Shown piece after piece: positions 27,592 to 38,138 of a stretch of 64,000 nucleotides of DNA; within the stretch, counting starts at the first letter, position 1; every line of letters starts with the position of its first letter. A program made the translations under genes and the position numbers. The DNA lies in contig NZ_BBER01000001.1 of the NCBI RefSeq assembly GCF_001312865.1, positions 310,001 to 374,000 of the forward strand, written 5' to 3'. The notes under the pieces are model-generated. The model was not told the DNA's origin and did no database searches. It saw only the letters and a list, made by a program, of their open reading frames with translations. The stretch comes from Lacticaseibacillus thailandensis DSM 22698 = JCM 13996 (GTDB lineage: Bacteria > Bacillota > Bacilli > Lactobacillales > Lactobacillaceae).

Positions 27592-28929
27592 ATGACCGCA
27601 AAATGGACTAAGCAAGGCGCCGTAACTGGCGAATTGACTTTTGATATCGCACAGGACGAAATTAAGCAGGGGCTGGACAAGGCCTTCATCAAGGTACGTA
27701 AGAGTTTGACCGTACCTGGTTTCCGCAAGGGCAAGGTACCGCGCGTCATCTTTGATCAGATGTACGGTGAGGGTGCCCTTTACGAAGACGCACTGAACAT
27801 CTTACTGCCAGATGCTTACGAGCACGCTGTGGACGAAGCTGGCATCGACCCAGTGGACCAACCACAGTTGTCCGTTGAAAGCATGGACGAAGGCAAGCCT
27901 TGGTCAATTAAGGCTACCGTTACGGTAAAGCCCGAAGTTAAGTTAGGCGACTACAAGGGCATCAAGGTGCCTAAGCAGAACAAGCGCGTCTACGTGGCTG
28001 ACGTGAACAAGGAACTGGAAAAGAAGCGTGAGCAGCAGGCTGAGCTGGTCGTAACTGACAAGGCCGCCAAGAAGGGTGACACCGTTGTCATTGACTACGT
28101 CGGCACTGTAGACGGCAAGGAATTTGATGGCGCTCCGCCAAGAACCACAGCCTTGAATTGGGCTCGGGTGCCTTTATTCCCGGCTTTGAAGACCAGTTGG
28201 TTGGTCACAAGACCGGCGATGAAGTAACGGTGAAGGTCACGTTCCCGAAGGAATACCAAGCATCTGATTTGGCCGGTAAGGACGCTGAATTTGCCGTTAC
28301 GGTACACGAAGTTAAGGTTAAGGAAATGCCTGAACTGGACGACGACTTTGCCAAGGATGTTGACGACAGTGTCGAGACCCTGGACGAGTTGAAGGACAAG
28401 ATCAAGGCTGACCTGAAGAAGCAGAAGGAAGACGCAGCTGACTCCGCAATTGAAGAAGCTGCCATCAAGGGTGCTGTGGACAACGCCACCGTTGAAGAAA
28501 TTCCTGACGCCATGATGAAGTCGGACGTTGACAACCAGATGCAGCAGTTCCTGGGCAACATGCAGCGTCAGGGCATCAACTGACATGTACTACCAGTTGA
28601 CGGGTACGTCTGAAGATGATCTGCGTAAGCAGTTCAGCAAGGATGCTGAGACTCGGGTCAAGACCAACCTGGTATTGGAAGCCATCGTAGCTGCTGAAGG
28701 TATTAAGGCTACTGACGACGAAATCGATGCTGAAGTAGCTGATTTGGCTAACGATTACGGCATGGAAAAGGACGCGGTACGTCGTGCCCTGACTGATGAC
28801 ATGTTGACGCACGACATTGCCGTCAAGAAGGCCATCAAGTTGATTAAGGATAACGCGGTTGAGGAAAAGGTAGCGAAGAAGGACGACGACAAGAAGTCTG
28901 ACGACGCTGACACCGATTCCGACAAGTAA
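27592..28929 (+). CDS. tig: Trigger factor chaperone (two frame-break sites)
   Basis: Trigger factor binds the ribosome exit and folds nascent chains. Corrected length is about 446 residues. The ribosome-binding signature GFRKGKVPR is at residues 44-52; the FKBP-type prolyl isomerase domain begins at [16 protein letters not shown]; the C-terminal helical domain ends in a charged Asp/Lys tail. Near 28136 one G is missing (family text ...[17 protein letters not shown] follows in the new frame). Near 28581 two bases (T and G) are missing, so [11 protein letters not shown] is split by a false stop. It neighbours clpX, the usual arrangement. Confidence 0.94.
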
Positions 28930-28975
28930 TTTTGCCCCATCAGCACCAATAATTCGCTCCCCCTGGGGAGTAAAC

Positions 28976-29016
28976 AGGGATGACCAGGTTTTAATCCGGG
29001 TCATCCCTTCGTTTTT
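28976..29016 (+). terminator. tig terminator
   Basis: AGGGATGACC (28976-28985) pairs perfectly with GGTCATCCCT (28999-29008), followed by CGTTTTT. A smaller hairpin (CTCCCC..GGGGAG) lies just upstream. Confidence 0.85.
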
Positions 29017-29052
29017 CTGGTATGATGGGTGCAAGAAGGGGTTGAATGCTAA

Positions 29053-30303
29053 ATGTTTGATAACGTTGAGACCAACGGACCTGTGACCTGCTCGTTTTGC
29101 GGCAAGTCGCAGGACGAGGTAAAGAAAATTGTCGCCGGCCCCGGCGTCTATATTTGTAACGAATGCATTGATTTGTGTAAGCAAATTATTGATGACGAAT
29201 TTCGTGACGAATCCATGCAGAACCTGACGGAAGTACCCAAGCCGTTGGAAATTTTGCAGGTGTTGAACAACTACGTGATTGGTCAAGATGCAGCCAAGCG
29301 CGCGCTGGCCGTGGCGGTGTACAACCACTATAAGCGGATCAACCAGAACGCGGTGGCTTCAGACGACGAGACTGAGTTGCAGAAGAGTAACATCGCGCTC
29401 ATTGGTCCGACCGGTAGTGGGAAGACGTTCCTGGCGCAAAGCCTCGCACGGATCCTGAAAGTACCGTTTGCCATTGCGGATGCCACCACCCTGACTGAGG
29501 CTGGTTACGTCGGTGAAGACGTGGAAAACATTCTGCTCAAGTTGTTGCAGAATGCCGACTTTGACGTTGAACGGGCGCAAAAGGGTATCATCTACATTGA
29601 TGAAATCGACAAGATCGCCAAGAAGAGCGAGAACGTTTCGATTACGCGTGATGTGTCTGGTGAAGGGGTGCAGCAGGCGTTGCTGAAGATCCTTGAAGGG
29701 ACCATCGCCAGTGTGCCGCCACAAGGTGGACGGAAGCACCCGCAGCAGGAACTGATTCAAATTGATACCACCAACATTTTATTCATCGTTGGGGGAGCCT
29801 TTGATGGCATCGAGAGCATCGTGAAGAACCGGTTGGGCGAGAAGACCATCGGCTTTGGCACGGACTCGAAGAACGTCCAAGTTGATAAGAATGAAAGCCT
29901 CATGCAGCAGATCATTCCGGAAGACCTGATGAGTTTTGGGATCATCCCTGAATTTATCGGTCGGATTCCGATCCTCGCGGCGCTGGAAAAATTGACGGAA
30001 AATGATTTGGTCCGTATTTTGACTGAGCCGAAGAACGCATTGGTCAAGCAATACACCAAGTTGATGGCCCTAGATGGCATCGACTTGGAGTTCACGCCGG
30101 CCGCACTGCGCGCTATTGCGCACGAAGCCATTGAGCGTGATACCGGGGCCCGGGGGTTACGGTCGATCATGGAGTCCGTCATGCAGGACATCATGTTTGA
30201 TCTACCAAGTCGTGATGACGTGCAGAAGGCTGTGATCAACAAAGCGGCCGTAACGGGTAAGGGCAAGCCTGAACTTGTTTTACGCGGTAAGGAAGCTTCA
30301 TAA
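29053..30303 (+). CDS. clpX: ClpX, ATPase subunit of ClpXP protease
   Basis: ClpX unfolds tagged substrates and feeds them to ClpP. The 416-residue product has the N-terminal zinc finger (CSFCGK...CNEC), Walker A GPTGSGKT, Walker [11 protein letters not shown], and the ClpP-docking loop region. The frame is intact. AAGGGG precedes ATG 29053. I see no CtsR site upstream, unlike clpB at 42186. A terminator separates it from the Nudix gene. Confidence 0.97.
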   Translation: MFDNVETNGPVTCSFCGKSQDEVKKIVAGPGVYICNECIDLCKQIIDDEFRDESMQNLTEVPKPLEILQVLNNYVIGQDAAKRALAVAVYNHYKRINQNAVASDDETELQKSNIALIGPTGSGKTFLAQSLARILKVPFAIADATTLTEAGYVGEDVENILLKLLQNADFDVERAQKGIIYIDEIDKIAKKSENVSITRDVSGEGVQQALLKILEGTIASVPPQGGRKHPQQELIQIDTTNILFIVGGAFDGIESIVKNRLGEKTIGFGTDSKNVQVDKNESLMQQIIPEDLMSFGIIPEFIGRIPILAALEKLTENDLVRILTEPKNALVKQYTKLMALDGIDLEFTPAALRAIAHEAIERDTGARGLRSIMESVMQDIMFDLPSRDDVQKAVINKAAVTGKGKPELVLRGKEAS

Positions 30304-30340
30304 CATGAATCATTATTCACGGGTGGTATGATCCGTGGAT

Positions 30341-30392
30341 AGGAGACGTACGCCGCACCGGTTTTCGGGGCGGGGGGGGTGTCTCCTTTTTA
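30341..30392 (+). terminator. clpX terminator
   Basis: GGAGAC (30342-30347) pairs with GTCTCC (30381-30386), with further GC pairing inside and a T5 tail. The 3' arm contains a run of eight G, whose true length is doubtful in view of the homopolymer errors elsewhere. Confidence 0.75.
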
Positions 30393-30423
30393 CATAGCGG
30401 AGTAATCACAAGGAGGCGTCGTG

Positions 30424-30924
30424 ATGCAGGAAGCAGACGATTTACGGTTGTTGGTGGCACCGGATAAGTGGTTCAGCGTGCGGGCTGCCGTGTTGTTGGT
30501 CCACGGTACGGACGTGTTGGTACGCGTAATGTCGTTGCCGCAGGGTCAGACTGGCATTTTACTTCCGGGTGGTGCGGTCAAGTTTAACGAGTCGGCGGTG
30601 GACGCGGGGGCGCGGGAAATGCACGAAGAATTAAAACTGGACGACCTCGATTTACGCATGGTCGGGGTGACCGAAAACTTTTGGCCACTGAATCAGGAAG
30701 TGCAAGCACACCAGCTGATGATGATTATGATGGCGACGTTGTCCGCCGACCAGTACGCCCACGTTCAAAGTTTGGACATGGAACAAGTGGATCTGCCAGC
30801 CCACACGCGGTTAGCGTGGTTACCGTTAGCGCAAGTACGTGCCAGCATCCGGCCCACTGCAGTCGGTGCACTGCTGGGTACGGATGATCAAGTACATTAT
30901 GGGGTTGATCGCCGGGACGCGTGA
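30424..30924 (+). CDS. Nudix hydrolase
   Basis: A 166-residue Nudix protein, hydrolysing a nucleoside diphosphate linked to some group X. The Nudix box is clear at about residues 46-68 (GGAVKFNESAVDAGAREMHEEL): G-x5-E-x7-RE-x2-EE is kept, but the final Gly is replaced by Lys. The substrate cannot be predicted. ATG 30424 is 7 bases after AAGGAGG; GTG 30421 is closer than ideal. It stands alone between clpX and ysxC. Confidence 0.85.
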   Translation: MQEADDLRLLVAPDKWFSVRAAVLLVHGTDVLVRVMSLPQGQTGILLPGGAVKFNESAVDAGAREMHEELKLDDLDLRMVGVTENFWPLNQEVQAHQLMMIMMATLSADQYAHVQSLDMEQVDLPAHTRLAWLPLAQVRASIRPTAVGALLGTDDQVHYGVDRRDA

Positions 30925-30980
30925 GTGCGTGACGCCTTGGTTAAATTTAGCCGACTAATTGTGTGTGCGCCGGGTGCGTA

Positions 30981-30989
30981 TGCTACACT
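30981..30989 (+). promoter_or_regulatory. Extended -10 promoter for ysxC
   Basis: TGC TACACT (30981-30989) about 30 bases upstream of the ysxC start, with only a weak -35. Confidence 0.5.
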
Positions 30990-31018
30990 AATAGCAGTCA
31001 AAGAGAGTGAGGTGCCAC

Positions 31019-31624
31019 ATGCAAGTAAACGATGTGGAGTTAACCATCAGTGCGTTGTCGCCCGCACAGTATCCTGACACCCAGCTAGGCGAAATCGCCT
31101 TTGTGGGGCGTAGCAATGTCGGCAAAAGTTCGTTGATCAACACGCTGTTGCAGCGGAACAAGATGGCCCGGACGTCGAGCACGCCGGGGAAAACGCAGAC
31201 GCTGAATTTTTACCTAGTTAACCAGGCCCTATACTTTGTGGATGTGCCCGGATTTGGGTACGCCAAAGTCAGCAAGAAGGCCCGGGCCCAGTTTGCAGCC
31301 ATGATCGAGGAATACCTGCAGACGCGCCAACAGCTCGGTGGGGTCGTTCAGTTAGTCGATGCGCGGCACGAACCGACCGAGCTAGATATTTCGATGTACG
31401 ATTATTTGCGGTACTACGAAGTGCCCGTATTAGTCGCGGGTACGAAGATCGACAAGGTCAAAAAGAGTCAGTGGAATAAGAGTGAGTCCAGTCACCGCAA
31501 GGGATTGGGCATGCAACCGGGCGATGAATGGGTGCCGTTTTCGGCACTAAACAAAATTGGTCAGGACACCGTCTGGCAGTGGATCGCAGAGCACGCAACG
31601 GGGGAAAATCATCGTGGACTTTAA
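31019..31624 (+). CDS. ysxC: Ribosome biogenesis GTPase YsxC/EngB
   Basis: YsxC/EngB is a GTPase required for 50S subunit assembly. The 201-residue product has G1 GRSNVGKSS, G3 DVPGFGYA and G4 TKIDK. The frame is intact and the length normal. ATG 31019 follows GTGAGGTG. The clpX-ysxC neighbourhood is conserved. The stop overlaps the next coding region by 11 bases, indicating coupling. Confidence 0.95.
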   Translation: MQVNDVELTISALSPAQYPDTQLGEIAFVGRSNVGKSSLINTLLQRNKMARTSSTPGKTQTLNFYLVNQALYFVDVPGFGYAKVSKKARAQFAAMIEEYLQTRQQLGGVVQLVDARHEPTELDISMYDYLRYYEVPVLVAGTKIDKVKKSQWNKSESSHRKGLGMQPGDEWVPFSALNKIGQDTVWQWIAEHATGENHRGL

Positions 31625-31910
31625 TGAATATCAGCAGTTAGCAAACCGGACGCTTGAGGGTAACGAACACGTTCTGACCAACTTGTCGTTAGGGTTAGCC
31701 AGCGGGACGGGTTCAGTCATTGAGTTGATCAAAAAGTACACCTTCCAGGGGGCGGACTTGGATAACGCGCAGTTGGAACACGAACTGGGTGACGTACTGT
31801 GGTATCTGAGCCAGGTGGCGCTATGGGCCAACATTGATTTTGACGATGTTGCCCAGCGGAACATTGACGAGCTCAAGAAGCGGTACCCTAACGCTAGTCG
31901 CCACGAATAA
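31614..31910 (+). CDS. MazG-like nucleotide pyrophosphohydrolase
   Basis: A 98-residue all-alpha protein beginning VDFNEYQQLANRTL and containing EHELGDVLWYLSQVA, the metal-binding ExxD-type helix of MazG-like/dCTPase enzymes that cleave nucleoside triphosphates to monophosphates. GTG 31614 is chosen because it gives the family N-terminus; the frame also extends upstream inside ysxC without a credible RBS. It overlaps ysxC and is presumably translated by coupling. A house-cleaning role for damaged nucleotides is inferred. Confidence 0.8.
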   Translation: MDFNEYQQLANRTLEGNEHVLTNLSLGLASGTGSVIELIKKYTFQGADLDNAQLEHELGDVLWYLSQVALWANIDFDDVAQRNIDELKKRYPNASRHE

Positions 31911-31965
31911 GGCGTTTATGCATTTTATACATGCATATTGACGGTAAATATACAACTCGATATAC

Positions 31966-32006
31966 AAAAAGTGGGGCAGTCGCCATTGGTGGCTGCCCCA
32001 CTTTTT
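31966..32006. terminator. Bidirectional terminator
   Basis: AAAAAGTGGGGCAG (31966-31979) and CTGCCCCACTTTTT (31993-32006) form a perfect 14-bp stem between the convergent MazG-like and SPJ_0845-like genes. Confidence 0.95.
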
Positions 32007-32015
32007 ATGCTTAGC

Positions 32016-32201
32016 TTAAACCTTTTTGTCCTGATTCTGCTTTGCGTGCCGGTCGATCTGCTCGTACGCGCGTTTGCGTGCGGCCTCCTCGGCCTTCTTT
32101 TTGCTATCAATGACGTCATGGCCGAGGTCGACGTCGGGCAAACTGGCGAATTTGTCGAACAGTTTATCCATATCGTTCTGGCGGTTGACCTTTAAACCCA
32201 T
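32016..32201 (-). CDS. Small SPJ_0845-like protein
   Basis: A 61-residue, highly charged protein starting MGLKVNRQNDMDKLFDKFASLPD. This resembles the small SPJ_0845 family of lactic acid bacteria, which has no known function. The frame is intact with AAAGGAGG ahead of the ATG on the minus strand. The C-terminal half (KKKAEEAARKRAYEQIDRH) is probably one long helix. Family assignment is from memory of short sequence and is moderate. Confidence 0.6.
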   Translation of the reverse strand: MGLKVNRQNDMDKLFDKFASLPDVDLGHDVIDSKKKAEEAARKRAYEQIDRHAKQNQDKKV

Positions 32202-32294
32202 TAATGCCGCCTCCTTTCAGTTCCTGGCCGTATTATACCATGCTCACTCAGACAAAAGAATTGAATTAATTTGCAAAAAAAATGTGCTTAAATA

Positions 32295-32323
32295 TTGCAT
32301 AAATATCTATTTCCATGTATAGT
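32295..32323 (+). promoter_or_regulatory. Promoter of the glutamine-type ABC transporter
   Basis: TTGCAT (32295-32300), 17 bases, TATAGT (32318-32323), 28 bases before the start codon. Confidence 0.75.
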
Positions 32324-32351
32324 AGTCCACATAGAAACGGAGGAACGAGCG

Positions 32352-33809
32352 ATGAAGAAGTTAACGCACGTGCTTTTAGCACTATTAATCAGCATTATCA
32401 CCGTGGTGGGTCTGACTGGGGGTCACACCGTACACGCCGCTACGGATGACAGCCTGCAAAAGATCCAACAGAAGGGTTACATAGTGATGGGAACTAGTCC
32501 CGATTACCCACCATACGAGTTCTTGTCCAAGAACAAGGTTGTGGGGATGGACGTCCAGGTGGGTAAAAAGATTGCTCACGACTTAGGGGTCAAGCTCAAG
32601 ATCAAGAAGATGGACTTTGACCAACTGCTGGTCGCCCTGGAAACCGGGAAGGTCGACATGGTCATTTCCGGGATGTCGCCAACGTCCACGCGCGCTAAGC
32701 ACGTCGATTTCTCCAAGGTCTACTATAAAGGCGGTCAGAACATTATTGTCAACAAGGCTGACGCTAAGTTGTACGCCAAGGGGAAGTCGTCCCTGGCCGG
32801 TAAGAAGATCGGGGCCCAAACTGGTAGTTTGCAGCAACAGTTGGCCAAAAAGCAGATCAAGAACAGTAAGGTGACCGGTTTAGCCAAGACGACCGACCTG
32901 CTGCTAGACCTGAAGAGCCACAAGGTCGACGCAGTTGTTTTGGAAAAGCCAGTTGCTGATGCCTATGCTGAAAACGATAAGTCGCTCACTTCAATTGATG
33001 GTCATTTTAATTTGGGTAGTGATATGCAGGGGACGGCCATTGGTTTTGCCAAGGGTTCGACCGCGTTGGTCAACAAGGTGAATAAGAGTATTGACCAAAT
33101 GGATAAGCATGACCTGACGGAAGGGTACCTAAAGACCGCTGCCAAGTACATGAAGACCAACACGAAGAACACGTCGATGCTGGCCTACTGGAAGGTGTTT
33201 GGTAAAGGGGTTTGGTACACCATCTTCATCTCTGCCATCTCCGTTATCTTTGGGGTCATTGGTGGGATTATCTTTGCCCTGATGCGTTTGTCCAAGAGTA
33301 AGGTCCTGCACGGGATCGCGGTTGCCTACATCGAGTTTATCCGGGGCACCCCATTGATGATTCAAGTCATGTTTGTTTACTTCGGGATTGGGATGGTTGT
33401 CAGCATCCCCGCCCTGGTTTCTGGGATTATCGCCGTGGCCATCAATTCCTCCGCGTACGTGGCCGAAATCTTCCGGAGTGGGATCAACAGTATTCCGGTA
33501 GGGCAGACGGAAGCCGCGCGGTCACTCGGCTTGTCCCAGCGTGAGACCATGCAGAGTGTGGTTCTGCCGCAAGCCTTGAAGAACATCTGGCCGGCGTTAG
33601 GTAACGAGTTTGTTTCCCTGATCAAGGAAAGTTCTATTGTTTCCATCATCGGGGTTTCCGACTTGATCTACCAGTTAAAGGTTGTGCAGACGGATACGTA
33701 CAAAGGGGTGGCACCAATTGCTGTCGCCATGGTCTTGTACTTCATCATGACGTTTACGTTGTCCAAGGTTCTGAACCACTTTGAAGGGAAGATGAAACAT
33801 GAAGGATAG
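32352..33809 (+). CDS. Amino-acid ABC transporter, fused substrate-binding and permease protein
   Basis: A 485-residue fusion typical of lactic acid bacterial GlnPQ-type importers. A signal peptide (VLLALLISIITVVGLTG...VHA) leads one extracellular family-3 binding domain (IVMGTSPDYPPYEF, MVISGMSPTSTRAKHVDFS), then a permease domain with the EAA-type loop (VGQTEAARSLGLSQ). Only one binding domain is present, whereas lactococcal GlnP has two. Ligand is probably glutamine, glutamate or another polar amino acid. ATG 32352 has GGAGGAACGAGC ahead. The ATPase gene overlaps its end by 11 bases. Confidence 0.9.
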   Translation: MKKLTHVLLALLISIITVVGLTGGHTVHAATDDSLQKIQQKGYIVMGTSPDYPPYEFLSKNKVVGMDVQVGKKIAHDLGVKLKIKKMDFDQLLVALETGKVDMVISGMSPTSTRAKHVDFSKVYYKGGQNIIVNKADAKLYAKGKSSLAGKKIGAQTGSLQQQLAKKQIKNSKVTGLAKTTDLLLDLKSHKVDAVVLEKPVADAYAENDKSLTSIDGHFNLGSDMQGTAIGFAKGSTALVNKVNKSIDQMDKHDLTEGYLKTAAKYMKTNTKNTSMLAYWKVFGKGVWYTIFISAISVIFGVIGGIIFALMRLSKSKVLHGIAVAYIEFIRGTPLMIQVMFVYFGIGMVVSIPALVSGIIAVAINSSAYVAEIFRSGINSIPVGQTEAARSLGLSQRETMQSVVLPQALKNIWPALGNEFVSLIKESSIVSIIGVSDLIYQLKVVQTDTYKGVAPIAVAMVLYFIMTFTLSKVLNHFEGKMKHEG

Positions 33810-34549
33810 CAAAGCATTAATTGAGATTAAGGATCTCAAGAAGTCGTTTGGCGACAACGAAGTGTTGACTGGTATCAGCGAAACCGTCCACCAAGGCGAC
33901 GTGATCGTTGTCATCGGGGCATCTGGTGGTGGTAAGAGTACCTTCCTCCGTAGCTTGAACTGCCTGAACGCGCCAACATCCGGTGAAATCGAGTTTGAAG
34001 GGACCAACCTTGTGGGCCTGTCCGAGAAGGAACTGGACAAGGTCCGTGAAAAAAATGGGGATGGTGTTCCAGCAGTTTAACCTCTTTCCCAACATGACGG
34101 TATTGGACAACATTACTTTGGCCCCGAAAAAGGTGAAGGGGATGGATGAGGCTGAAGCACAAAAGTTAGCCAAGCAGTTGCTTGATCAAGTTGGCTTGGG
34201 TGATAAAGCGAACGCTTATCCGGCCAGCCTGTCTGGTGGGCAGCAGCAGCGGGTGGCCATTGCCCGGGCGCTGGCAATGAAGCCAGACGTGATGCTGTTT
34301 GACGAGCCAACCAGTGCATTGGATCCCGAAATGGTTGGTGAAGTTCTGAAGGTTATGCAGGACTTGGCCAAGTCGGGGATGACCATGATCGTGGTCACCC
34401 ACGAAATGGGCTTTGCCCGTGAGGTGGCCGATCAGGTTTGGTTCATGGATGGTGGCCAGATTGTTGAGAAGGGCAAACCGGAAGACATCTTCAATCACCC
34501 CAAGGAAGCCCGGACCCAGGACTTCTTGAGCAAGGTATTAGCACAGTAA
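33799..34549 (+). CDS. glnQ: Amino-acid ABC transporter ATP-binding protein (one frame break)
   Basis: The ATPase partner of the fused transporter, about 250 residues after correction. Walker [11 protein letters not shown]-loop [15 protein letters not shown], signature LSGGQQQR, Walker [13 protein letters not shown] and the switch His (VTHEMGF) are all present. A run of seven A near 34055 should be six: [10 protein letters not shown] is the expected text. Overlap with the permease stop shows translational coupling. The glnQ label reflects family membership, not proven substrate. Confidence 0.92.
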
Positions 34550-34555
34550 TGACCA

Positions 34556-34600
34556 ACACACTTATGTCTGGCTTGGAGCCGGACGTAAGTGTGTTTTTGT
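34556..34600 (+). terminator. Terminator of the ABC transporter operon
   Basis: A stem of about 17 pairs (34556-34572 with 34578-34594), with G-U pairs, closed by a short loop and followed by a T tract. Confidence 0.9.
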
Positions 34601-34707
34601 ATGTGGACGGCGGCGGGGGTGACCAGACTTGGCGGTAATTCCGCAGCGCCGCAGTCATTCCCTGTACTCCGAACTTGCACCACCAACTATGATCCGGTCA
34701 CTGCAAC

Positions 34708-34736
34708 TTGCGCCGAGCCCCAAATGTCGTTAGAAT
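34708..34736 (+). promoter_or_regulatory. uvrC promoter
   Basis: TTGCGC (34708-34713), 17 bases, TAGAAT (34731-34736), about 45 bases before the uvrC ATG. No SOS-box was seen. Confidence 0.65.
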
Positions 34737-34780
34737 ATAACACTAGCGAACAAATGTTTTGGCAGAGAGGAGGCACACCG

Positions 34781-36560
34781 ATGGCATCAGCCACATTGAG
34801 GCTAAATTAGCGTTACTGCCCGACTTACCGGGTAGTTACCAGATGAAGGACATTAACGGCAAAATTATTTACGTTGGTAAGGCCAAAAACCTTAAGAACC
34901 GTGTGCGTTCCTACTTCAAGAGTAGCCACGAGGGTAAGACGGCTAAGTTAGTCTCCGAAATTGCGGATTTTGACTTTATTGTTACTAGCACCGACAAGGA
35001 AGCCTTTCTGCTGGAAATTACGTTGATCCAAAAGTACCAGCCCTACTACAACATCAAGCTGAAGAAGGGCACAGGCTATCCGTACATCAAGATCACCAAT
35101 GAACGTGATCCACAGATCCTGATTACGGGTGACGTGAAGAAGGATGGCGGTTACTACTTTGGCCCGTATCCTAACATCTACGCAGCGGAAGAGACGTTGC
35201 AGTTTATTCAGCGGGTGTACCCGTTACGGCGGTGCCACGGATACCAAGGCGCCCGTGCCTGTATTATCACATGGGGCAGTGTTTGGGTGCGTGCTTCAAG
35301 GAAGTACCGCAAGAGGAGTACGAAGCGCAGATTAAGCGCATCAAGAGCTTTTTGAACGGTAACACCGCGAAGGTCAAGCAGCAGTTGACTAAGCGGATGG
35401 AAGACGCCGCGGCCGACTTGGAGTTTGAACGGGCTGCGGATATTCGTGACCAAATTAAGTACATCGAAGCAACCGTGGAGAAACAAAAGATTATTTCAAA
35501 CGACCGGACGACCCGCGATCTGTTTAACTTCTACTGGGACAAAGGCTGGATGTCCATCCAGGTGTTCTTTATCCGTCAGGCGCGCTTGATGAAGCGTGAA
35601 AAGCGGCTTTTTCCCATTGTGAACACGGCTACCGAAGAGTTTGAATCGTTTATTTTACAGTTCTATAACCGTAAAAACAACGTCAAGCCGCACGAGATTT
35701 TGGTGCCCAAGGGCATGGACAACCAGGTACTCAGTGACATTTTGGGTGTACCCGTCCGGACCCCCCAGCGTGGTGAAAAACGGGCGCTGCTGGATCTGGC
35801 GGCGAAGAACAGCCGCATTACGCTGGAGGAAAAGTTCCGGTTGTTGGAGCTGGACAACCGCAAGACTTCGGGGGCCCAGGAAGAAATCATGGCGGCTTTG
35901 CACCTGCCCAAGTCGGGACACGTGATCGAGGCCTTTGACCACAGCCATATTAAGGGGTCAGAACCAGTCAGCGCCATGGTGCAGTTTGTCGACGGCCGAC
36001 CCGCCAAGAGTAACTACCGTAAGTACAAGTTGGCCCAAGATGAGGGCCAACACAGTGCGAACGAAGACGCCAACACCCGTGAAGTGATTCGGCGGCGGTA
36101 TACGCGGCTGCTGAAGGAGCACCACCCGTTACCTGACCTCATCTTGATGGACGGTGGTGCCATTGAAATGAATGCTGCCAAGGAAGTACTGGCCGACGAG
36201 TTGAATTTGGACATTCCGGTTGCGGGGATGGTCAAAAACGACAAGCACCGGACGGCCGCGTTGCTGTTTGGTGATGCGGACCAGCCAATCAACTTGGATC
36301 CGCGGAGCCAGGGCTTTTACCTGCTGGAACGGATTCAGGACGAAGTGCACCGCTTTGCGATTACGTTCCACCGGCAGAGGCACTCCAAGAACAGTTTGAG
36401 TAGCCATTTGGAATCAATTCCCGGCGTGGGTCCTAAAACGCGGGGCAAATTGTTACGCGAATTTAAGACCATTAACAACATTAAGGGTGCCACGGTGGAT
36501 GAGATTCGCGCTTTGGGAATCAGTAAAACCACCGCGCAAACCATTAAATTGTCACTCTAA
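34781..36560 (+). CDS. uvrC: Excinuclease ABC subunit C (two frame breaks)
   Basis: UvrC makes both incisions in nucleotide excision repair. Corrected length is about 594 residues. Order: GIY-YIG domain ([21 protein letters not shown]), UVR motif ([15 protein letters not shown]), RNase-H-like C domain ([14 protein letters not shown]) and helix-hairpin-helix ([13 protein letters not shown]). ATG 34781 follows AGAGGAGG. Near 34791 one C is missing (CCC read as CC), which splits off the first codons, and near 35252 one G is missing (family text [13 protein letters not shown]). A TTG-start frame at 34759 exists only because of the first break. Confidence 0.94.
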
Positions 36561-36565
36561 ACTAG

Positions 36566-37928
<1,363 letters not shown>

Positions 37929-37940
37929 CATGTTACGTTG

Positions 37941-38008
37941 AGAAAGCGCACGGTGTTGGGTGGCCCACGAATGGTTGTGGCGCTGATCCGCACGGGTGGC
38001 GCTTTTTC
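37941..38008 (+). terminator. Possible obg terminator
   Basis: AAAGCGC near 37943 can pair with GCGCTTT near 38000 around inner GC-rich pairing, followed by T5. The stem is interrupted, so this is a weak call. Confidence 0.4.
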
Positions 38009-38138
38009 ATATGGGGGCGATGTTGTTGCACCCGGGGTTTTGCTTAGGTGGTAATTGTTATAGTATAGACGTGTACGCGGTGTGTGGGGAGCACACCACA
38101 GAACTAGATTATTCCAGGTTGTTGAATGGGGATATCCG

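Noticed and set aside
34759-34781. TTG start for uvrC at 34759
   Set aside because: It only appears because of the missing C near 34791; ATG 34781 has AGAGGAGG at the right distance and gives the family N-terminus after correction.
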